A stretch of DNA of 64,000 bases from NCBI GenBank assembly GCA_018401695.1, contig JAGYKD010000002.1:1-64000 (forward strand), in the 5' to 3' direction. Source of the DNA: Flavobacteriales bacterium (lineage in GTDB: Bacteria; Bacteroidota; Bacteroidia; CAIKAF01). Shown in pieces: positions 7,820-16,189 of this stretch. The translations under genes were made by a program, and so were the position numbers. The notes beneath the pieces were generated by a model, which was not told the origin of the DNA, searched no databases, and saw nothing but the letters and a program-made list of their open reading frames with translations. Position 1 is the first letter of the stretch. Each line of letters opens with the position of its first letter.

Positions 7820-9745
7820 TTAGGGAATGATTCTAAAAGCGGTTCTTCGGTTTTGAGCTCTACCTTCCGGGCTGTTGTTGTCGGCAACGGGCCGGGTATC
7901 GGCATAGCCATTGGCCCTAAGTCGGTCGGCGGAAATGCCATGATTCACCAGCCAGGATTTTACGGCAATGGCTCTGTTTTCGCTTAGGGTTTGGTTGTGT
8001 GCTCGGTCGCCTTGGTTGTCGGTATGTCCTTCAATTCGGATGCTTAAATTTGGATTATCGGTTAGGAATTTTTTGAGTTTATGAAGTTCCGGATAGCTGG
8101 TTTCTTTTAACTCAAACCGATCGGTATCGAAGAAGATATTTTTTAGTACGACGGATTTACCGGTATCTACCTTTTCTAGTTTGACGTTCTTTTTAAAAGG
8201 TTCAAACTTTTGGTGGTTGGAGTCCAACTGTACATGTTCGGAATGAAACAAAAATCCGGGAGAGGAAATGTTTAGGCCATATTTTCGGCCGGTGGGGAGG
8301 GGAAGCAAGTAGCGTCCGGAAACGGGGTCAGGATGGGTGGTGGCGGTAGGTTGACCGGTTTCCAAATCGATGAGTTCAATTTTGGTAGAAGGCAGTCCAC
8401 CGTCTGCAGTAATAACTCCCCCCATCCAAGTGGCGGGTCTGGGTCGGTAAGAGGGGTCGGTTTGGAATCTGAACAAATCAAAGTCTCCAAAACCCTCTTT
8501 TTGGTTGCTGGCATAGTAACCGGTTAGTCCATCGGCGGAAATAACGAGACTTCGTTCGTCCTTGGTTGTATTTAAGGGGTATCCTAGGTTTCTAGGTTCA
8601 GAAAAACTGCCGTCGGCATTTTTTTGGGCGACAAATAAGTCTGCGCCTCCCAGGCCGGGAAATCCGAAGGAAGCAAAATAGAAGTCTATGTTGTTGGCAT
8701 GAATAAAGGGCGAAAAGTCGTTTTCGGTGCTGTTGATGGTAGGACCTAAGTTTTTGGCTTGAGTCCAGGAGCCGTCGGGGCGCAATTCAGAGAACCAAAT
8801 ATCTTCATTTCCAACGCCTCCGGGGCGCGTAGAGACAAAATAAAGGGTTTTTCCGTCGGGAGCAAAGGTAGGTTGGGAGTCCCAGTAGGGTGAATTTACT
8901 GCCGGGCCTAAATTTTCGGGTCTTTGCCAGCTTCCATTTACCCGTTTGGCATAGTAGATGTCCATGCGCCCCAAGGAGTTGGGTCCATGGCTTGCTGCAA
9001 AAAAGAGGTAATTACCGTCGGGCGAAATGTGTCCGGCGCCTTCGTTGCAAGGGGTATTAATAGGAGGTCCCAAGGGTCTACGACGCACCCATTGTCCATT
9101 TTCTTCGTAAGCCACATAAAAGTTTTCTTCTTGGCGCATCATAGGAGCTGGACAGCCCCCACGGTAGGCCTCACGAACGGTGAAAATCATTTCGAGGCCA
9201 TCTACCGTAAATGAGCAGTGGTATTCTCCATCGGCGGAGTTTATTTCTTCCCCAAGGTTTTCGGGTTCAAAGGCAATGGCTTCTTTCATTAATTCGAGCG
9301 ATTGCTTGGTTTTTTCGAGGCGTTCTTGAAGCAGGGCTTTTTTATCGGGAGACAAGCGAGCCTTGGCCAAGAATTTTTGTTGTGCCCATAGAGAGGAGTC
9401 CGGTAGTCCTTGTTCTAAATATAAGTTTGCTAAGACATTGAGAACGCCAAGGTAGGCTGAGGTGTCGGCCAGGTAGGCAATTGTATAATCTTGAATGGCC
9501 TCTTCTAAATTGCCTCTGTCCATGCGCCATTCTGCTCTAAAAATCCGTGCTTCGGCAAAATTTGGGAAAGCTTCAATGGCCTCATTTAAATCTTGCTCCA
9601 TGGCACCCCATTCGAGTTTCAGGTAGTGTTCTCTGGCTTCTTCAAATGACTTTCTGGCCTTGCGGGGAACGTCTTGTTGCGCATTCAAAAAGGCAAAGGG
9701 AATGCATAAGAGCAGAGCCAAGGAAAAGGTCATTCGTAATTTCAT
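7820..9745 (-). CDS. PorE-like OmpA-family protein (TPR, PD40 propeller, CRD, OmpA)
   Basis: This 641-residue protein has a signal peptide (1-22, ...AFLNAQ) and TPR-like helices (about 25-150: EAREHYLKLEW, AEARIFRAEWRMDRGNLEEAIQDYTIAYL). A beta-propeller of PD40/WD40-like repeats follows (about 170-440: SPDGNYLFFAAS, APDGKTLYFVSTRPGG, SADGLTGYYASN), then a carboxypeptidase-regulatory-like domain (about 445-530) and a C-terminal OmpA peptidoglycan-binding domain (about 530-641: FFDTDRFELK, IEGHTDNQGD, SENRA). This is the domain order of PorE, the T9SS component linking the outer-membrane ring to peptidoglycan. Unlike PorE it has no lipobox cysteine, so it would be a soluble periplasmic or peripheral protein. 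It overlaps queE by ATGA (translational coupling). Other OmpA/PD40 proteins of unknown role have the same order. Confidence 0.9.
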   Translation of the reverse strand: MKLRMTFSLALLLCIPFAFLNAQQDVPRKARKSFEEAREHYLKLEWGAMEQDLNEAIEAFPNFAEARIFRAEWRMDRGNLEEAIQDYTIAYLADTSAYLGVLNVLANLYLEQGLPDSSLWAQQKFLAKARLSPDKKALLQERLEKTKQSLELMKEAIAFEPENLGEEINSADGEYHCSFTVDGLEMIFTVREAYRGGCPAPMMRQEENFYVAYEENGQWVRRRPLGPPINTPCNEGAGHISPDGNYLFFAASHGPNSLGRMDIYYAKRVNGSWQRPENLGPAVNSPYWDSQPTFAPDGKTLYFVSTRPGGVGNEDIWFSELRPDGSWTQAKNLGPTINSTENDFSPFIHANNIDFYFASFGFPGLGGADLFVAQKNADGSFSEPRNLGYPLNTTKDERSLVISADGLTGYYASNQKEGFGDFDLFRFQTDPSYRPRPATWMGGVITADGGLPSTKIELIDLETGQPTATTHPDPVSGRYLLPLPTGRKYGLNISSPGFLFHSEHVQLDSNHQKFEPFKKNVKLEKVDTGKSVVLKNIFFDTDRFELKETSYPELHKLKKFLTDNPNLSIRIEGHTDNQGDRAHNQTLSENRAIAVKSWLVNHGISADRLRANGYADTRPVADNNSPEGRAQNRRTAFRIIP

Positions 9746-10365
9746 GGGATTCCAAGGTATTTATGGGTTTGCAAAGAGATGCTCCAATTGGGGTTTTCCT
9801 TTACAAAGTTTACTAAAAGGGGCATGATTTGCTCCCTTTTGTCCCATTCTGGTTGTACGATAAGACGGCAATTGGGTTTCAGATGGGGCAAAAACTGTTG
9901 CACCCATGTTAGGTCGGAGGGGTGAAAAACGACCAGTTTTAGTTCGTCGGCTTTTTTGAGCCACTCTTTTTTGGGGAGTTTAAATTTTTTGGGAGAAACG
10001 CATATCCAATCCCAGGCACCTGAATATGCGCCGGTTCCACTGGTTTCTATCCAGCAGGCTAAATTTTGCTCGTGTAGTGCCTGGCACAGGAAGTCCAAAG
10101 GGTAAAGGCTGGGTTCGCCTCCGGTGATAACGACATGTTTTGCGGGCGTTTTTTTTATTTCATTCATTAATTGGGCTATGGAGCGTTTTTGGTGGCTATC
10201 CATAGGCCAAGATTCTTTTACATCGCACCAAACACACCCTACATCGCAACCTCCAAGGCGCACAAAGTAGGCAGCTTTGCCGGAGTGTACACCTTCTCCC
10301 TGAACGGTATAAAACTGTTCCATAACCGGATAGCTAAATGAGTCCATTGCCGGGGATTGATTCAT
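9742..10365 (-). CDS. queE: 7-carboxy-7-deazaguanine synthase, radical SAM
   Basis: This 207-residue radical-SAM enzyme converts 6-carboxytetrahydropterin to 7-carboxy-7-deazaguanine in the queuosine/preQ0 pathway. The [4Fe-4S] ligands are Cys40, Cys44 and Cys47 in a CX3CX2C motif (GGCDVGCVWCD), the variant typical of many QueE proteins. The N-terminal substrate segment (EQFYTVQGEGVHSGKAAYFVRLGGC) and the SAM-binding GGEPSLYP are present, as is the C-terminal SLQTHKYLGIP signature. The size is normal. The start at 10365 adds about 14 residues before the conserved part; Met15 is an alternative. Its stop overlaps the start of the PorE-like gene by 4 nt, so the two are one transcript although functionally unrelated. 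Confidence 0.96.
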   Translation of the reverse strand: MNQSPAMDSFSYPVMEQFYTVQGEGVHSGKAAYFVRLGGCDVGCVWCDVKESWPMDSHQKRSIAQLMNEIKKTPAKHVVITGGEPSLYPLDFLCQALHEQNLACWIETSGTGAYSGAWDWICVSPKKFKLPKKEWLKKADELKLVVFHPSDLTWVQQFLPHLKPNCRLIVQPEWDKREQIMPLLVNFVKENPNWSISLQTHKYLGIP

Positions 10366-10530
10366 GGATTTTTAATTGACCAAGGTCAAAGGTATAGAGA
10401 CCAAGGTCGCCTACCTATTTTGGCGTGGTTTTTTCGTCAGGTTTTGGCTCAAGGAGATTATTTTGGGTATTCTGTTGCTAAAAAGGGGCTGTTTTTTGGT
10501 TTGGCAAGCATTTGGCCGAGCATAGCATTT
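10366..10530. other. Intergenic stretch without gene
   Basis: Upstream region of queE leading up to repeat copy B1. I see no coding frame with a recognisable product and no convincing promoter. Confidence 0.5.
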
Positions 10531-10698
10531 GAGACCGTTGATGCGTTGCTATTCTTGCGGCGACTTTGCGTTACGGCCAAATCTCAAGTTCCTCATTTAC
10601 AATCAGTAAACTGCGGACTTTCAATTTGCCCGTGCCTTAATTCGCACCGACGCTACGGTCGGCATTAAAAAACCTTGAAAACACAACGCGTCAACGGT
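10531..10698 (-). repeat. Family B element with terminal inverted repeats, copy B1
   Basis: This 168-bp stretch is, in reverse complement, identical to bases 36164-36334 (copy B2) except that the last three bases (ctc) of one end are missing. The ends are GAGACCGTTGATGCGTTG and its near-complement. Internally there are small hairpins (ccgac-gctacg-gtcgg type, tttac-aatca-gtaaa). There is no open frame. It probably is a non-autonomous mobile or REP-like element. It is preceded by attt, as is B2. Confidence 0.85.
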
Positions 10699-10741
10699 TA
10701 CTAATTTTGTTAAGTTTTACACGAATGATGGTGCGGTCAGC

Positions 10742-11632
10742 CTAAGCTAGGCATTCTAAAACCTTTTGAATCAGTTGATCTACTGCTTTGTGCGGGTTTT
10801 GAGAATATTCCCCAAGGGGGCGATTGGCAATAACGGCGCAAAGGGTTACGGCATCGTGTCCCAGCAGGTTTGCCAATCCATAGAGTCCTGAGGTTTCCAT
10901 TTCAAAATTGGTGACCTTCCATTGGTCGAAAGAAAATCCGGGCAGGTGCTCGTTTAGGTTCGGAAGTAAAGGATTTAAGCGGAGCTTTCGTCCTTGGGGG
11001 GCATAGAAACCAGGGGCGGTAAGGGTAATTCCTTGGTGGGAGAAATGATTGAATTGGTTGGCAATGGATTCACCGGCTTTGAAGGCGTAGGGAAATGCTA
11101 AACCATCTTTAAATCCTGCATATGCTACAAATTCTCGTTCTAGGCGTACTTGGTCGGCATTTTTGGGATAAGCATACCAGTTTAAAAGGCTATCGAGCCC
11201 AATGGCCCAGCGGGATTGAACAAAGGCATCGACGGGAACATTTTCTTGGAGTGAACCGGTGGTGCCAATTCGGATAAGCTGTAGTTTATGGTGTAGGTCT
11301 TGAGGAGTGCGTAGGTTTAAATCAATATTGACCAAAGCGTCAAGTTCGTTTAGTACAATATCAATATTGTCTGTACCAATTCCGGTGGAGATGCAAGAAA
11401 TTCTTTTGTTTCCGATGGTTCCGGTGTGGGTAATGAATTCTCTATTACTGATTTGAAATTCAATACGATCATAATAACGGGAGACTTCAGTCACGCGCCC
11501 CGGGTCACCTACCAAAAGCACCGTATCGGCGATCTGTTCGGGATGAAGTTTTAAATGGTATACCGAACCGTCTGGATTTAGAATGAGTTCAGACGAACGA
11601 ATGCCTGTTTCATTGGCTGTTGAGCTTGCCAT
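10742..11632 (-). CDS. Nucleoside phosphorylase, uridine phosphorylase-like
   Basis: This 296-residue cytoplasmic enzyme of the PNP/UDP phosphorylase superfamily cleaves a nucleoside with phosphate to base plus ribose-1-phosphate. The phosphate loop is VLLVGDPGRV (about 39-48). The central STGIGTDNIDIVLNEL helix and the RIGTTGSLQ strand match, and the purine/pyrimidine-ribose segment NFEMETSGLYGLA (about 242-254) with Glu/Met/Glu is clear. The opening HLKLHPEQIADTVLLVGDPGR resembles uridine phosphorylases of Bacteroidota more than PNP, but substrate choice cannot be settled by eye. It is transcribed alone, with the MORN-like gene 80 nt upstream in the same direction. Confidence 0.9.
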   Translation of the reverse strand: MASSTANETGIRSSELILNPDGSVYHLKLHPEQIADTVLLVGDPGRVTEVSRYYDRIEFQISNREFITHTGTIGNKRISCISTGIGTDNIDIVLNELDALVNIDLNLRTPQDLHHKLQLIRIGTTGSLQENVPVDAFVQSRWAIGLDSLLNWYAYPKNADQVRLEREFVAYAGFKDGLAFPYAFKAGESIANQFNHFSHQGITLTAPGFYAPQGRKLRLNPLLPNLNEHLPGFSFDQWKVTNFEMETSGLYGLANLLGHDAVTLCAVIANRPLGEYSQNPHKAVDQLIQKVLECLA

Positions 11633-11713
11633 GAAGTGTACTTTATGGTTTGGTGGCGAAAATATGAAAAAGCAAATCCCTACGGTGTCACTTTCCTTTG
11701 GAAATCTTTCCCG

Positions 11714-14053
11714 TTAAGGGGCAGGAGTTTCGGAGAACACTTGAATTCCTTCTTTATACTCGGCTTTTTGTATCCAATCACCGTCGGAATTATAAATGGT
11801 CCAAGAACCGTGCCTAACGCCGTCTTTGTATGCCCCTGAGGTAGAAATTTTTCCGTTGGGATGATACCTTAAGTATTTGCCGTGGAGTTGTCCATCTTTT
11901 TTAGAGTAGACACCGGCGGGACTTCCATAGGGATAAAAGTACTCCCAGCGGCCGGTTTCTTTCCCGTCTTTGTAGTTTCCTTGCCTTTCAATTTGACCGT
12001 CTTTATAAAAGAACATTTCTTCTCCGTGCCTTTTGCCTTGAACAAAGTGGGTAACTCTTTCTTTGTTGCCCAAGGGGTGATACCAAACCCACTCGCCAAC
12101 TCTAAGGCCATTTTTGTAGTTGCCTTTGTAGGTAGGCATGCCGTTAAAGGAAAAGCCTTGCCAAAGACTGTCCATGATTCCGAATCGAAACCAGCCTGCA
12201 TCGCGTGTTTTTCCGTTTTCGTGAAAGGATTCAAAAAAACCATGTTCTTTTCCCTGAACAAAGCTTCCATAGTGTTCCGTTTTTCCGTTTTCGTACCAAT
12301 ACTCCCACCTTCCGGTTTTTTTGTTTTCTCTAAAGCTTCCTTCCTTCCATTTTTCGCCGGTAGGGTAGTAATAGGTCCACAAACTATCGCGCTTGTCTTG
12401 CGCATAATAGCCACTATAGTGGAGGTTTCCGTTGGGGTACCAATTTTGCCAAGGCCCTTGTTGTTTATTGTCTTGAAAGTGTCCTTCCAATTCTTTTAGT
12501 CCTTCAGCGTTAAACCAAGTCCATTTTCCTGTTTTTGCACCTAATTGGTAATGGAATTTTCCTTTTAAGGAACCGTTTTCAAAAAACACCTCCCATGCTC
12601 CATGCATAGAATCTGCCAAATAAGCCCCTTTTTCTTTCAGTTGACCGGATTCAAACCAGTGGTTCCATAATCCTTCCTTTTTTCCTTTTCGGTAAATCCC
12701 TTTCATCTTAAGGGCTCCGTTAGGATACCAAAAGCTACTTGAATCTGAATCTTGGCGAATTAAGGCTTGCAGGTTGCCTTGAGGATACCAGTATTTCCAG
12801 ACCCCGGAGGGTGTTCCTTGGTCAAAGTGGCGGATAGATGCTGTGTCGCTGTTGGCATAGAACATTAACCAGGTTCCGTTTGGTTGGCCATGTTGGTATT
12901 GGGCTTTGGTTTCCAAGGTGCCTTCGGGGTTCCAAGTAGTGCTGGTTCCATGGGGTAATCCGTTTTCAAAACCGATTTTTTCGGCTAAACTTCCGTTTTG
13001 ATGCCAAAACTCCCAAATGCCTTGGGGGTTTTGTTCTGATCCTGAGCCACGTGACTCCATTTGGCCATTGGGATACCAGGTAACGGTATAGTTTGAGTCT
13101 ACATGCCATTTCTTTTTCATGCTTCCTGAACTTCGGAAATGCCAAGTCCAGCGTCCGGTAGGTGCGCCGTTTTGGTCCAGCTGAACAATAGAGTCGGGTT
13201 GGCCATTGTCGTGGAAGGTTTCCCATTGTCCAACGGCTACTCCATCTCGGTATTGACCTTTGTAATGGCGTTTGCCGTTCTCCCATTCTCCCAACCATCG
13301 GCCATCTTTAAGGTGGTCTTTGTTGAATTTCCCTTTTTCTTTGGTAGTTCCTCTGGCATAATACCAAGTCCATTTGCCGAGTGGGTTTTGCATGGTACCC
13401 TCGCCTTCCATTCTATGTAGGCCGGTTTGGTACCAAGCTGTGGTTTTTCCGTTTTCGTAATCGACCCTCATTTTGGGTTCCCCTCCTTCGAACCAATACT
13501 CCCAAACCCCTATGGGTTTGTCGTTATTGAAACTTCCCTTAAAACTAAGCTGTCCATTGGATTCAAATTCTTTCCAAGTGTTTACTCTCCTTCCATATTT
13601 GAAATATTGGATGGAGGCCTTTTGTCCATTCACATGCCAGCTCTTCCAAGTGCCATGAGCTTTCCCTTTAAAGAATCGTTTAAAGGATTTTTTTTGACCG
13701 TTTCGATAATACTCCTCCCAGCTTCCACTGGCCCCGCTTCCCTCCAAGGTGCCCTTGGCTTTTAGATTTCCATCTGTGTAGAATAACGTAGATTGTTTTT
13801 TGCTGTGATCTACCCTAGCCCTAACTTGGCCGGTTGGATAGAAATACAGCCAAACACCGATTTTTTCGCCACTTGAGAAATTGCCCTTCGAATGCAAGGC
13901 ACCCCCTGGGTAAGTATATATCCAAAAGTCTTGTTCCTGCCCGGATGCCCCCGCACCTGTGCCTGTCAAACTATCGTTGCTAATTTGTGCCATACTTTGC
14001 AGGGACAGGAGTAAAAGAAAAAGACGTAGGGCAATTTTTGGGAAACAATGCAT
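11714..14053 (-). CDS. Secreted MORN-like (YwqK-type) repeat protein
   Basis: This 779-residue protein has a signal peptide (about 1-22, ...LLSLQSMAQ) and then about 30 repeats of roughly 23 residues of the form WYxNGxxxxxGxYxxGxxxGxWxYWY. These are the MORN-variant/YwqK ('antitoxin component') repeats common in Bacteroidota. Each unit would be a beta-hairpin, giving a long rod or sheet. There is no T9SS tail and no lipobox, so it is probably periplasmic or outer-membrane associated. The repeats span almost the whole length, much longer than the usual 150-300-residue YwqK proteins. Function unknown; 'antitoxin' in family names is historical and no toxin partner is next to it. It diverges from yqgE with a 60-bp shared upstream region. 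Confidence 0.88.
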   Translation of the reverse strand: MHCFPKIALRLFLLLLSLQSMAQISNDSLTGTGAGASGQEQDFWIYTYPGGALHSKGNFSSGEKIGVWLYFYPTGQVRARVDHSKKQSTLFYTDGNLKAKGTLEGSGASGSWEEYYRNGQKKSFKRFFKGKAHGTWKSWHVNGQKASIQYFKYGRRVNTWKEFESNGQLSFKGSFNNDKPIGVWEYWFEGGEPKMRVDYENGKTTAWYQTGLHRMEGEGTMQNPLGKWTWYYARGTTKEKGKFNKDHLKDGRWLGEWENGKRHYKGQYRDGVAVGQWETFHDNGQPDSIVQLDQNGAPTGRWTWHFRSSGSMKKKWHVDSNYTVTWYPNGQMESRGSGSEQNPQGIWEFWHQNGSLAEKIGFENGLPHGTSTTWNPEGTLETKAQYQHGQPNGTWLMFYANSDTASIRHFDQGTPSGVWKYWYPQGNLQALIRQDSDSSSFWYPNGALKMKGIYRKGKKEGLWNHWFESGQLKEKGAYLADSMHGAWEVFFENGSLKGKFHYQLGAKTGKWTWFNAEGLKELEGHFQDNKQQGPWQNWYPNGNLHYSGYYAQDKRDSLWTYYYPTGEKWKEGSFRENKKTGRWEYWYENGKTEHYGSFVQGKEHGFFESFHENGKTRDAGWFRFGIMDSLWQGFSFNGMPTYKGNYKNGLRVGEWVWYHPLGNKERVTHFVQGKRHGEEMFFYKDGQIERQGNYKDGKETGRWEYFYPYGSPAGVYSKKDGQLHGKYLRYHPNGKISTSGAYKDGVRHGSWTIYNSDGDWIQKAEYKEGIQVFSETPAP

Positions 14054-14113
14054 GCGCTAATGACGTTTTTACGTATACTAGTAACTTAAGAGTTCAAAGT
14101 TAATTGTTATTCA

Positions 14114-14686
14114 GTGGCCCAGCCAAAGGAAGTTTTATTGAAACCCGGCATGCAGCTTTATGCCGATCCCAGAATGGAGGATGCCTATTTTGGTAAGACC
14201 ATGCTTGCCATATCCAGTTTTTCGCCGGTAGAAGGAGCCATGGGATTTATTCTTAATAGACCCATGAATCTTGATTTAAACCAATTGGTAGAGGAAAAAT
14301 TGACAGATTATGTTCCGGTGTGGTATGGTGGACCGGTCGATAATAGTCGTCTGTTTTTTATGCATCAAGCCGCCGATATAATTCCTGAATCGACCTTGAT
14401 ACAGGGAGATGTTTTTTTGGGGGGCGATTTCCAAATACTTGTTCGTGCACTAAATACAGGGGTGCTTTCAACAGACCGTGTCCGCTTTTTTCTAGGCTAT
14501 TCTGGTTGGTCAAAGGGACAGTTGGAAGAAGAGTTGATTGCGCGAGCCTGGGTGCCCGATTATGAGCCATTAGCTGCTTTGCTTGCCCGAAGTCTTTCGG
14601 TAGAAGACTGGAAATTAAAAATGCTCCGTCTTGGAAGTTCTTACGCCTTGTGGGCAAGTTTTGAACAGCTGCTTATAAAGAACTAG
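14114..14686 (+). CDS. YqgE/AlgH family protein (UPF0301)
   Basis: This 190-residue protein of the YqgE/AlgH family shows the conserved signatures LKPGMQLYADPRMEDAYFGKT, GAMGFILNRPM, WYGGPVD, FLGGDF and VRFFLGYSGWSKGQLEEEL. The biochemical role is unsettled; the family has been linked to transcriptional control in some Proteobacteria. No ATG lies at the conserved start: GTG at 14114 gives a full N-terminus, while the next ATG (about 14150) would still keep the LYADP motif, so the start is uncertain by 12 codons. It is convergent with the aminotransferase gene, overlapping by 14 nt. Confidence 0.93.
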   Translation: MAQPKEVLLKPGMQLYADPRMEDAYFGKTMLAISSFSPVEGAMGFILNRPMNLDLNQLVEEKLTDYVPVWYGGPVDNSRLFFMHQAADIIPESTLIQGDVFLGGDFQILVRALNTGVLSTDRVRFFLGYSGWSKGQLEEELIARAWVPDYEPLAALLARSLSVEDWKLKMLRLGSSYALWASFEQLLIKN

Positions 14687-15494
14687 AACCCGTAGGGTTA
14701 AAACAGCGTTCCAATACCTCTTGTGGATTGGGAGAGTTCAGCTTTTTGCCTTCCCATTCATCCACAGCAATAATACCTCTAAGAGCGTTGGTAAGCCACA
14801 ATCCTTTGGCCTCCTTACAGACCTCAGCAATTAAGTGCTGTTGTCTTACCTCCCACCTTTGGGAAATGCTATAATTTAAGAGCCACTGATGCATTACTCC
14901 CTGCACCTGACCCAGGGGAGGGGGTATAAGCCAACGGTTTTGCCCCATCCACAGCCAAATATTGCTGATTGTTCCCTCGAGCAAGCCCCATTCGGGATGA
15001 TTCCATAGCGTCTCAAAACACCTCTGATTATGGGATAAGAATTGGTAGGGCAAGCGATTTATGGTTTTTAAACCCAAGAAACTACCTATATAGTCTACCG
15101 GCATGGTTTTAATACCTACTTGAATTGGAGATTTGTCCGGGTTACCCAAAGGTGGCGCCTCTCCAATTTGCATTAACCATTCGGTGCTTGCCTCTATAGG
15201 TGAGGATGGAAAAAAGGTGAGTCTAATTTTTAGGCTTTTGTTTTCTAATTGCTTTATAGATAAAGCCTCATAAATTTGTTGCCACAAAAGTGGAAGCTTA
15301 AGGCTTGGCCAATGCAATAATTCCAAGCTTTTTTTTATTCGCTGTTCGTGATATGCTTTTAGGGCAAAGTTCTGATTTTCCCATCGCATGGTTTCAATAA
15401 TGCCGGCCCCTTTTGTCCACAAGGGCTCTAAGAGTTTCCCACTTAGGCTGTCTAACTTATGCCAAGCGCCTTTTACAAAAACCTCGTGCATCAT
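14673..15494 (-). CDS. Class IV aminotransferase (4-amino-4-deoxychorismate lyase-like)
   Basis: This 273-residue fold-type IV PLP enzyme has the catalytic Lys at 143 (LGLKTINRLPY), the phosphate/cofactor Glu at 173 (LLEGTISNIWLW) and the TNALRGI segment near 246. The short length and the sequence around the lysine fit the aminodeoxychorismate lyase (PabC) branch, which makes p-aminobenzoate for folate, better than branched-chain aminotransferase, which is longer. Specificity is inferred only. Its start overlaps the stop of the rhomboid gene by 4 nt (translational coupling), and its 3' end overlaps yqgE. Confidence 0.85.
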   Translation of the reverse strand: MMHEVFVKGAWHKLDSLSGKLLEPLWTKGAGIIETMRWENQNFALKAYHEQRIKKSLELLHWPSLKLPLLWQQIYEALSIKQLENKSLKIRLTFFPSSPIEASTEWLMQIGEAPPLGNPDKSPIQVGIKTMPVDYIGSFLGLKTINRLPYQFLSHNQRCFETLWNHPEWGLLEGTISNIWLWMGQNRWLIPPPLGQVQGVMHQWLLNYSISQRWEVRQQHLIAEVCKEAKGLWLTNALRGIIAVDEWEGKKLNSPNPQEVLERCFNPTGSSSL

Positions 15495-16138
15495 CCCGGA
15501 ACAAAGCTGCCAATGGTTTCAAAAAACGCTACAAACAGGCGTGGAAAGTATATGAACATGAACAGCAGACCAAAGATGGCTCCCAGAAAATGTGCATCGT
15601 GTCCAATATTGTCCAGTTTCCTTCGTGCCATATACCAGCTATAACTCAAATAGGCAATCCCAATAACAAATCCGGGGATATCTATCATGGGTAAAAAGAT
15701 AAACCTAAGTGGTTCGGCGGGGTAGGCCGCAATAAAGGCAAAAATAACAGCACTTACCGAACCCGAAACTCCCACCGCATGGTAGTGGGGTTGGTTTCTG
15801 TGTTTGAATAATCCATAGAGGGAACTAAACACACCACTCCCTAAAAGTAATAAAAGGTAATTGACCCGGCCAAAATTGCTGTGGCTGAGTAAATAGCGCT
15901 CTACCTCTTGGCCAAACATATAAAGCACCAACCCATTCAATACCAAATGCATTACATCGGCATGCAAAAACAAATGGCTAATAAGCTTCCAATAGGCCCT
16001 TTTATGCACTATATCATAAGCGGTAAATCGACCTATATCAAACCAGACTCTACTTTTAAAGCCCCAGGCCGAGCTGACCGCCATTAGAACAATAAACCAT
16101 TCTGTAATGCCCAAAGCCTTTATTCCATTGGTTCGCAA
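15491..16138 (-). CDS. Rhomboid family intramembrane serine protease
   Basis: This membrane protease of up to 215 residues has the catalytic Ser125 in AVGVSGSVSA (GxSG) and His183 in GHDAHFLGAIFG. The HLFLHADVMHLVLNGLVLYMFG segment is the conserved His/Asn motif of TM2. About six transmembrane helices are visible. A start at 16138 uses TTG and overlaps a TACTTTTG promoter-like box; the first ATG is at 16084 but would cut the first membrane helix, so the exact start is open. It is coupled to the class IV aminotransferase downstream by a 4-nt overlap. Confidence 0.9.
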   Translation of the reverse strand: MRTNGIKALGITEWFIVLMAVSSAWGFKSRVWFDIGRFTAYDIVHKRAYWKLISHLFLHADVMHLVLNGLVLYMFGQEVERYLLSHSNFGRVNYLLLLLGSGVFSSLYGLFKHRNQPHYHAVGVSGSVSAVIFAFIAAYPAEPLRFIFLPMIDIPGFVIGIAYLSYSWYMARRKLDNIGHDAHFLGAIFGLLFMFIYFPRLFVAFFETIGSFVPG

Positions 16139-16189
16139 AAGTAAAAGTATGCCGAAACTACCTCATTGCCAAGTGGCAAATGCCTTTGA

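Noticed and set aside
11714-14053. Toxin-antitoxin system based on YwqK-type repeats
   Set aside because: The family name is historical; no toxin gene is adjacent and the protein is exported.
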